43,737 nucleotides of DNA from Candidatus Altimarinota bacterium (lineage in GTDB: Bacteria > Cyanobacteriota > Cyanobacteriia > Cyanobacteriales > Microcystaceae). Within the stretch, counting starts at the first letter, position 1; each line of letters begins with the position of its first letter. The stretch is from NCBI GenBank assembly GCA_012031035.1, contig JAAUUT010000032.1, forward strand, positions 1 through 43,737. The letters are read 5' to 3'. A model generated the notes under the pieces. It was not told the DNA's origin. It worked only from the letters and a program-made list of their open reading frames with translations, and did not search any database. Positions 36,946 through 43,737 of this stretch are shown one piece after another. The translations under genes were made by a program, and so were the position numbers.

Positions 36946-38390
36946 TTAAATCTGAGCCAACGATCGCAGCAAGCGGCTTTTATCCCATCCCTTCTGATTT
37001 AATAACAACCAAGATTGAATTAAATCGGGGCCTTGCAACGCTCCCATCAAAGCTGCTCTCAGCGATTTCATGATTAGTCCTTTTTTGACGTTCTGAGCCT
37101 TCATCACGCGATCGATGATGGCTTTTGCCTCTGCTTCGTCTAAGTTCCTTGAAATGGCTTCTAGGACGGCTTGAATGAGTTCTTTAACGCCTGCTAGTTT
37201 CAACTGAGCGATCGCGTCGTCGGTATATTCAACCGATTCTCCAAACAGTAAATGACTTTCTTTCGCTGCATCTGTCAATCTCGTCAAAGAAGGCCCGATT
37301 AACGCCGCAAGCTGCTCTAACCAAGCGCGATCGCCCTCTAAATCAACTTGATAGCCCGCTTCTTGCCAGTAAGGAATCAATAATTCAACCAACTTCTCGG
37401 CTGGCATTTTATGCAAGTATTGACTGTTAATCCAATCGAGTTTATCCCAGTCAAATTTTGCCCTGCTTGATTAACTCTTTCTAACCCAAATTTTTCTGCG
37501 GCTTCGGCGAGGGTAAAAATCTCTTGGGTGGAGTCTGGCGGAGTCCATCCGAGCAAAGCCATATAATTTGCCATTGCTTCGGGTAAAAATCCCATCTTCC
37601 TAAACTCATCGATAGAAGTTACGCCATCTCGTTTGGATAGTTTGCGTCCTTCTTGACTTAAAATAAGCGGCGTATGAGCAAATTCTGGCACATTCGCGCC
37701 CAATGCTTCGTATAACAAAATCTGTTTTGCTGTATTGGCAATATGGTCTTCGCCTCGGATGACGTGAGTAATCTGCATATCGATGTCATCCACGACGACC
37801 GCTAGGTTATACAATGGCTGTCCGAATTCTTGACCTTCGGTTTCTGCGGCGCGAGCAACTACCATATCGCCGCCGAGATCGCTTCCTTTCCAGACTACTT
37901 CACCCCGCACTAAATCGTTCCAAACAATCTCGCGAGCGTCGTCAATTTTAAAGCGAATGACGGGTTTTCTCCCTTGGGCTTCGTAAGCGGCTTGTTGTTC
38001 GGCGCTTAAGTCGCGATCGCGGTTATCGTAACGAGGTGCTTGATTTTTGGCTTTTTGCTTTTCCCGCATCTGTTCTAATTCTTCGGGGCTAGTATAACTG
38101 CGATAAGCAACGCCTCTATCCAACAATGTTTGAATCGCTTTACAATAAAAATCGATACGTTGCGTTTGAAAAAACGGGCCTTCATCCCAATCCAGTCCCA
38201 ACCAAGTCAGTCCCGATTGAATATTGTCAGTATATTCGGGTCGCGATCGCTCCTTATCCGTATCTTCTATCCGTAAAATGAACTTTCCGCCTTGATGGCG
38301 GGCAAATAACCAATTAAATACTGCTGTTCTGGCTGTTCCGATGTGTAAATTTCCGGTTGGACTGGGTGCGAGGCGAACTCTGACGGTCAC
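36946..38390 (-). CDS. gltX: Glutamyl-tRNA synthetase, frameshifted
   Basis: Charges tRNA-Glu, which in cyanobacteria feeds both translation and tetrapyrrole (chlorophyll, heme) synthesis. Signature HIGH appears as [13 protein letters not shown] near residue 16 and KMSKS as KLSKRDGV. The catalytic part ends in an unrelated tail after RVNQAGQ; the anticodon-binding part [20 protein letters not shown] onward is in another frame. One G added to the run at 37461-37463 (CCC on plus) gives [16 protein letters not shown] and 481 residues, the usual size. As the gene is essential, sequence error is likely. It is followed by the PLP decarboxylase and is divergent from the MarR gene. Confidence 0.93.
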
Positions 38391-38491
38391 GGGATACCCC
38401 TTTTTAAACGACTTTGATACTTGATTTGCAGTTCTTTATTCTAGCCCAATGACTGCTCGATTTCGTTTTGACATAAAACTGTTAAAATAAT

Positions 38492-38516
38492 ATATTGTTT
38501 ATTTTTTAAACAATAT
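38492..38516. promoter_or_regulatory. Palindromic operator candidate for MarR regulator
   Basis: ATATTGTTTA (38492-38501) and TAAACAATAT (38507-38516) are exact complements around TTTTT. The site lies between divergent gltX and the MarR gene, about 125 bases before the latter's start. AT-rich inverted repeats with TTG/CAA arms are typical MarR sites. Confidence 0.5.
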
Positions 38517-38638
38517 GATAAATTAACAATGTCAGAACTTACACAAGAATCCGGTTTTCGATCGCATCTTTCGTAAGTCCTGAATGTATTCCTCAAAAAC
38601 AAGTGATAGCTTAGATATGATGTCGTTCCATTCCGTGC

Positions 38639-39106
38639 TTGAAGAAACACGCCGCCAATCGCTCTACGTTTATCCCATTTCATCCAGCCCTATCGGGATG
38701 GACGGGAGTATTATTAGTCAAAGCCGCCGATGAAATCCGCAACGCATTCGGCGATCGCTTGGCTGCATTGGGTATTGGAACAAAGCATTTTGGCATTCTC
38801 TTTACCCTCGATCGCCAAGGAGCTATTTCGCAAGTCGAACTAGGGCAACATATGAGAATCGATCGCGCCCCGATGGTGCAACATATCGATCTCCTAGAAG
38901 GACTTGGGTTAGTTGAGAGAACGAATCATCCGCGCGATCGTCGCGCTCATGCCATTTTGTTAACAGAAAAAGGACGAAAGGTTTTAGCAGAAGCGACCGA
39001 AATAGCTCGTCAAATAGAAACCGAGTTTTTTGCCCCTCTATCGATAGAACAGCACCAACAGTTGAATAGTTTGCTCAATCAGCTAATGGCATCTCATTTT
39101 ATTTAG
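38639..39106 (+). CDS. MarR-family transcriptional regulator
   Basis: 155-residue winged-helix repressor. Visible are ALGIGTKHFGILFTLDRQG, SQVELGQHMRIDRAPMVQHIDLLEGLGLVERT (recognition helix), HPRDRRAHAILLTEKG (wing) and a C-terminal dimerisation helix. No ATG is available at the N-terminus; TTG at 38639 is the only plausible start in frame. An ATG ATG pair at 38617-38622 lies in another frame, so a further one-base error could hide the true start. The regulated gene is unknown; self-control through the palindrome upstream is possible. Confidence 0.85.
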   Translation: MKKHAANRSTFIPFHPALSGWTGVLLVKAADEIRNAFGDRLAALGIGTKHFGILFTLDRQGAISQVELGQHMRIDRAPMVQHIDLLEGLGLVERTNHPRDRRAHAILLTEKGRKVLAEATEIARQIETEFFAPLSIEQHQQLNSLLNQLMASHFI

Positions 39107-39515
39107 GAATTTCTTTGTTGTTAATCTCTTAGCGATTAATAACAAGTCGCGCATACTTGTCGTTTGCGCGATCGAGATGCTCGCACTATGTGTATTTACT
39201 TAACTTTATAGGAAATTATTTTTTGATGCTGCTATCAAAAAGCTACAAATATCTCTCTAGGGCGCACGCCATGCGCCCCTACTCCCAATCTAAAAAGAAA
39301 CGATATTATCTAATTTGGATCGGTTCGATCGCCTTCAGAATTCCGTCAAAAGATTCATGAATTTATTGCTTAAAACCCACTTAAATTGAGATTTGGTATT
39401 TGAGCGAGTTTTTAAGGTAGCAATTTCACTCGAATTGTTACATAATTTAACATCGTATCTAATTTTCGACTCAAGAGCGGGCACAACTCAATCCCTGGAT
39501 TAGTCAAAAGAATAC
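39107..39515. other. Intergenic region with GGGCGCA hairpin repeat
   Basis: 409 bases between the MarR and FAD-oxidoreductase genes. GGGCGCA at 39260-39266 pairs perfectly with TGCGCCC at 39272-39278, a repeat type seen between cyanobacterial genes. A 67-codon open frame across it has no support. The rest is AT-rich and probably holds the promoter of the downstream gene. Confidence 0.5.
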
Positions 39516-41465
39516 ATGAATCAACCATCACCCTCAAATTCTTCTTTTACTCCTATCTCTCGACGAACGGCATTAAAATTACTAAGTGTAGGAACGGTTG
39601 GAGGATTAGTAGGATATAGCCGTTTCAGTAAGCCTCAACCCACAGTTTTTATACGAGATACCCTAACCCTTCCTTATCGAATCGATCGCCCGAAGACAGT
39701 AGTAGTAGTAGGGGCGGGATTAGCGGGATTAGCTTGTGCTTATGAATTGAGTCAGCGAGGATTCGCCGTCACTTTGTTAGAGAAATCGCCCAATTTAGGG
39801 GGAAAAATCGCCAGTTGGAAAATTAACGTCGGCGAAGAAGAATTTATGATGGAACATGGATTCCACGGTTTTTTCCCGCAGTATTACAATCTCAAAAGTC
39901 TGGTTCGAGAACTCGAAATTGCAGATAATTTTAAATCTTTAGAATATTATTCTTTGGTTTTTCGGACGAAAGATAAGTACGATCCAGAAGTATTTCGTCC
40001 CAGTCATTCGGCTTTTCCATGGAATATCGTTGATTTGGCGATCGCGTCTCCCAATCGATTGCGCTGGGGAATTAATTTAACCAAACCCGCTCACTGGCAA
40101 GTATTTCGAGCGATCGCAGGGTTTCAAATTCCCAAAAGTTTCAATCGCCTCGATAGTATTTCTGTCGCAGATTGGGCGCAAAAAGATTTTCCTCAAGGGT
40201 TGTACGATTTATATTTCCTTCCTTTCGCGAAATCGAGTCTCAATGCACCCGATACCTTGAGTACCGGAGAGTTATTACAGTTTTTCCATTTTTACTTTTT
40301 TGGCAATCCAGAAGGACTCGCGTTCAATGGAACTAAAGACGATATGGGCACAAGTTTAGTGCAACCCATCGCCAACGCGATCGCCAATAACGGAGGCAAA
40401 ATCGTCACCGAAGCAACCGTTAGCGAGATTCAGTGTAAAGATGGCAAGATAGATGCGATCGCGTATCAACAGGGCGATACGCATACCAATGTCCCCTTTT
40501 GGATAGAACGCAATCCCGTTTTGAAAGACGAAAAATTAGAATATTATGGGGCGGGCGATCGCGTTTTTGCCGCAAAACCTGGTAGCGATGAGGCGATTTC
40601 TCTGTCTTGCACCCATCAAGGTTGCACGGTAGGCAGACAAGAAGATGGTAAGTTCCTTTGTCCCTGTCACGGCGCATTATACGACGAGCGTGGGAAAGTA
40701 GTACGAGGCCCAGCAAAGCGAGATTTACCGCGTTTTAATATCGTCAATCGACAAGAAGAATCGGTGCAATTAGTCGCAACTTCGCCAATTTTGTCCGCCA
40801 TGGCGGACAAAATTCAGGCAGATTATTATGTCATCGCTACCGATGTTCCTGGGGCAAAACATTTGTGCGAGTTGATGACGGGCGAGGTGGATGCAACCGT
40901 CAAACAACAGATGGAAACCTTAGCCATTGCCGATCCTTTTGCAGTGGGGCGTTTTTGGTTCGATCGCGATTTTGAATGGGAACACAGCAATTTTGCGTCC
41001 CTATCCGGTTACAAACTCACCGATAGCATCACCCTTTATCACCGCATTCAAGAACAATTCATCGATTGGGCAAAACGCACGGGAGGAAGCGTGGTAGAGT
41101 TACACGCTTACTGCTACAAAGAAAAAGAATTCCCCACCCAAGAAGCTTTATTAACCACCTTCGAGCAAGAATTGTACGAAATCGTGCCCGAACTCGCCGA
41201 AGCTAAGGTTTTGCATCGCGAATTAGTCAATCAAAAGAATTTTTCAGGTTATCCGCCCAATAGCTATCGCGAGCGCCCAGAAACGGAAAGTAATATTTCT
41301 AATTTAATCTTTGCTGGCGATTGGGTGAAAATGCCTTTTCCTTGCGGATTAATGGAACGCGCGGTCAGTAGCGGATTGCTTGCCGCAAATACAATTCTCC
41401 ATCGAGAAGGATTGCAGCGAAGAACTTTACTATCGGTAACGCCAGAAGGGTTGTTAAAAATCTAA
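39516..41465 (+). CDS. FAD-dependent oxidoreductase with inserted Rieske domain (CrtU/CruE-like)
   Basis: 649 residues. An SRRTALKLLSVGTVGGLVGY stretch at 14-34 looks like a twin-arginine signal or membrane anchor. FAD-binding VVVVGAGLAGLACAYELSQRG starts near residue 63, with LLEKSPNLGGKIASW, EHGFHGFFPQYYNL and the C-terminal FAGDWVKMPFPCGLMERAV typical of carotenoid desaturases. A Rieske 2Fe-2S domain is inserted near 365-395: CTHQGCTV and CPCHGALYDERG supply the two Cys-His pairs. The combination points to the beta-carotene desaturase/methyltransferase family (CrtU/CruE), which makes aromatic carotenoid rings; exact activity is inferred. It is transcribed alone. Confidence 0.82.
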   Translation: MNQPSPSNSSFTPISRRTALKLLSVGTVGGLVGYSRFSKPQPTVFIRDTLTLPYRIDRPKTVVVVGAGLAGLACAYELSQRGFAVTLLEKSPNLGGKIASWKINVGEEEFMMEHGFHGFFPQYYNLKSLVRELEIADNFKSLEYYSLVFRTKDKYDPEVFRPSHSAFPWNIVDLAIASPNRLRWGINLTKPAHWQVFRAIAGFQIPKSFNRLDSISVADWAQKDFPQGLYDLYFLPFAKSSLNAPDTLSTGELLQFFHFYFFGNPEGLAFNGTKDDMGTSLVQPIANAIANNGGKIVTEATVSEIQCKDGKIDAIAYQQGDTHTNVPFWIERNPVLKDEKLEYYGAGDRVFAAKPGSDEAISLSCTHQGCTVGRQEDGKFLCPCHGALYDERGKVVRGPAKRDLPRFNIVNRQEESVQLVATSPILSAMADKIQADYYVIATDVPGAKHLCELMTGEVDATVKQQMETLAIADPFAVGRFWFDRDFEWEHSNFASLSGYKLTDSITLYHRIQEQFIDWAKRTGGSVVELHAYCYKEKEFPTQEALLTTFEQELYEIVPELAEAKVLHRELVNQKNFSGYPPNSYRERPETESNISNLIFAGDWVKMPFPCGLMERAVSSGLLAANTILHREGLQRRTLLSVTPEGLLKI

Positions 41466-41594
41466 TTAAAGGTTTAGATTAATCAATAATTCCTAAAAAG
41501 TTCGCCTAATTGTTAAATTAAGTAAAAATATCTTGACAGTATTATTAAGTCCTAACCAATTAGACAAGACTAATTAAGGTTCTCGAAAACTCAA

Positions 41595-43737
41595 GTGAAA
41601 GAACTATCTTGGCTCGATCGCATTCAATCTTCAGATCGTCCTTTAATTGGAGAGAAAGCTTTTTCTTTGGGTCAGTTAGGGCAAAAAGGTTATCCGATTT
41701 TGCCTGGATTTATTATTGATTCAAAGTTTTTTCGAGAGTTTATTGAAACTTGCTCGAATAAAGCTTCGATATTAACCGATCTTCCTTATTCATCCCTTAA
41801 TTTCGATCCAGACAATTACTTAACTCTCCAAAAAGTCGCCAAGCAAAGCCGTCAGGAAATCCTGAGTGCAACGTTACCCGCCGAATGGGGAGCGCTATTT
41901 TTAGATGCGGCTCGACAATTAAAGTCTCCAACGCTGATCTTAAGAGTTTCCCTCTCACTTCCTTCATCGCTCCCGCCGCAGTTGTCTGGATTATTGTCTT
42001 CTCAAATTTGTTGGTGCGATCCAGAATCATTAGAATTAGCCATCAAGCAGACATGGGCGGAATTATTTAGCGCCAAAGTTTATTTACTGGCGGCGAATGG
42101 GGATTGGGATTGAGAAAATTAGATTTGCAATTCTCGTACAGCCAATTAGTAACGCGATCGCATCGGGAACGCTGCAAATCCACTCAGAGAATTTATTAAT
42201 TCAATCAACTTTTGGCTTGGGATACAGTCTGATAAAAGGAGACATTGCTCCCGATTTCTATCAAATTCAACGAGCGACTAAAAAAATAGAAACTCAAAAA
42301 CTGGGCAACAAAATTCGCGCCTATCGTCTGCGAGAGCAACAAACTCCTGGGGAAGGCGATTGTTTGGAAACTTATTTATTAAGCGCCAACGAACAAGAAA
42401 GCTACTCGCTCGATGAAAACTCAATCGGTCAATTAATCGCCTTAAGCGAGCGTTTAGCCCAAAAACAGCCTTCGTTTTCTGCTTTTGCGTGGACGATTTT
42501 CCCAACCTCACAACTATATATCACCCAAGGTTTCAAGGCTATTGTTCGACAAGCGCCCCCTCTTGGTTTAGCAGCAAAAACAACTCTTATGAAATCTCAA
42601 CCCCTGTTAACGGGCATCTCTGCATCGGCGGGACAAGCGATTGGGAGTGCCTACGCGATTGCAGATGAAGACTATCTCAGTGCCATGCCAACGGGAAGTA
42701 TTTTAATCGCCAATACAATTAATTTAAATTGGTTGCCTTGGCTCAACAAGCAGCAGGAATAGTTGTCGAAAAGGGAAGTCTCACCAGTCATGCTGCTATT
42801 ATCGCCAGAGAACTAAAGATTCCTGCTATTGTCGGCGCAACTAACGCAACAAAACTCATTCACACTGGAGAATCGTTATTTTTAGATGCAAATAAGGGAG
42901 AAGTTCATCGTCAGAATTCGGAAGGCGGAAATCATAGAGACGCGAAATTTCGCGTCTGTACAGAAGTCGGAAGTAAATATTCCCCGTTATCTCTCTCATC
43001 TTCCCAAACTGTTATAGCAACTCAGTTGCTAGTTAATCTCTCTGTGCCAAGCGCGATCTCCCAAGCGGCTGCTTTGCCCGTTGATGGGTTGGGTTTGTTA
43101 CGATCCGAATGGATGCTATCGGAGTTGCTCGCCCAAAAACCGTTAGAGGAATGGCTAGAAGAATCGCAACAGGCGCTCTTAATCGAAGAATTAAGTCAAT
43201 TAATCGGTCAATTTGCCAGAGGATTTGCACCGCGACCCGTATTTTATCGATCCGTCGATTGGAGAGCGTTTGCAGTAGAACAACGAGGCACTTACGACTA
43301 TCAATTGAATCCGACCTTATTCAAATTAGAATTGCAAGCGTTAAAACAAGTCATTAAGGCTGGCTCGACCAATGTTAATTTAATTTTGCCGTTTGTTCGT
43401 ACCGTAGAAGAATTTAGCTTCTGTCGCCATCTCGTCGAGAAAGCGCGATTACTCGAACAAAATACCTTTCAGTTGTGGATTATGGCCGAAGTCCCCTCAG
43501 TCATTTTTTTGCTACCGCAATTCGTGCAAGCAGGCGTTCGAGGAATTGCGATCGGGACTAACGATCTGACCCAATTGCTCTTGGGAGTCGATCGCGAACA
43601 AGCCATATTTTCCACGCAATTAAATGCCTGTCATCCGGCCATGTTAGCCGCGATCGAACAGTTAATTCAAGGGGCAAAAAAGCCGGAATTCCCTGTTCGA
43701 TTTGCTCTAGCGCGCCCCGCCCAATATCCCGAACTCG
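41595..43737 (+). CDS. PEP synthase-like (pyruvate,water dikinase family) protein, 3' partial, several frameshifts
   Basis: Large enzyme of the PEP synthase/PPDK family, cut by the window end. GTG start at 41595. N-terminal ATP-grasp-like part IGEKAFSLGQLGQKGYPILPGFII; then AILVQPISNAIASGTLQI; phosphohistidine domain GSLTSHAAIIARELKIPAIVG; C-terminal PEP-binding barrel GLGLLRSEWML, MAEVPSVIFLL and AIGTNDLTQLLLGVDRE. Frame changes: an extra G at 42099-42102, a missing T at 42738-42739, and a compensating pair near 43697 (missing T) and 43715-43718 (extra C). With the last two corrected, the tail reads SICSSAPAQYPEL, restoring the catalytic Cys; as written it reads FALARPAQYPEL. Either a pseudogene or error-rich sequence. 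Confidence 0.8.
42938..42957. repeat. 20-bp perfect palindrome inside PEP-synthase frame
   Basis: AGACGCGAAATTTCGCGTCT is a perfect inverted repeat lying in frame between the phosphohistidine and PEP-barrel domains, encoding RDAKFRV. It is followed by GTACAG and resembles the GCGATATATCGCGTCTTTACAG element at 17021, so it belongs to a dispersed palindromic repeat family. Confidence 0.8.

Noticed and set aside
38441..38683. 80-codon frame antisense to the start of the MarR gene
   Set aside because: It covers the regulatory gap and the MarR 5' end, with no homology and no ribosome-binding site.
1..43737. CRISPR array, prophage, transposase, tRNA or rRNA
   Set aside because: No direct-repeat/spacer pattern, no transposase or phage motifs, and no convincing tRNA or rRNA fold was seen by eye; a dedicated search was not possible.

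Overview
The window is cyanobacterial chromosome. The octamer GCGATCGC (HIP1) and its CGATCG core occur throughout coding and non-coding DNA, heptanucleotide tandem repeats sit in several gaps, and many genes belong to cyanobacterial or plastid families: HetP, DUF3531, DUF3326, PAP/fibrillin, SLH-OprB iron-uptake porin, HisZ, Mo-dependent-nitrogenase C-terminal family, and a CrtU/CruE-like carotenoid oxidoreductase. HetP does not prove heterocysts, because the family also occurs in cyanobacteria that form none. No rRNA, tRNA, transposase, phage gene or CRISPR array was recognised.

Layout. 1-5.4 kb: a C39-peptidase ABC exporter (cut by the left edge), an HlyD-type adaptor and a HetP-family protein, i.e. 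a hetC-hlyD-hetP-like export/differentiation locus, with a Mo-nitrogenase C-terminal family gene facing it. 5.5-8.4 kb: Na/phosphate cotransporter, ferredoxin-metallo-beta-lactamase fusion, Uma2 nuclease. 8.6-10.4 kb: aspS. 10.6-14 kb (minus): two tandem TRAP substrate-binding lipoproteins and a DppC-type permease. 14.3-16.5 kb: one large pentapeptide-repeat membrane protein in broken frames. 16.5-21 kb (minus): DUF3531; an overlapping operon of a 58-aa protein, DUF3326 and a CPBP protease; an iron-uptake porin. 21.1-25.7 kb: CHASE4 sensor kinase, CheY-like regulator and a receiver-GGDEF-EAL protein with a large internal deletion. 25.7-30.9 kb: lipB, hpf/lrtA with a long leader, hisZ, a J-domain/TPR protein, an inositol-phosphatase-family enzyme and a small membrane protein. 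30.9-33.4 kb: YCII, fibrillin, DJ-1/PfpI and a SigF-type sigma factor. 33.7-38.4 kb (minus): methyltransferase, CPBP protease, PLP decarboxylase and gltX. 38.6 kb to the end: MarR regulator, FAD/Rieske carotenoid-type oxidoreductase, and a PEP-synthase-like enzyme running off the right edge.

The most striking global property is the number of broken frames in genes that should be intact: uma2, aspS, the pentapeptide gene, hpf, hisZ, the J-domain gene, the inositol phosphatase, gltX and the PEP synthase. Each can be rejoined into a normal-length protein by one to four single-base corrections. The needed corrections lie either directly beside a HIP1 site (uma2, aspS, hisZ) or, in nearly all other cases, in a short homopolymer. 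Because aspS and gltX are essential, the simplest reading is systematic sequencing or assembly error, with HIP1-linked errors perhaps caused by base methylation; true decay cannot be excluded for the accessory genes. I annotate these genes over their reconstructed full span.

The best candidates for new biology are the exporter-adaptor-HetP locus, the pentapeptide protein with its unusual C-terminal region, the long hpf leader with alternative hairpins, a 29-bp palindrome between uma2 and aspS, and palindromic elements lying inside coding frames (CPBP protease, PEP synthase).
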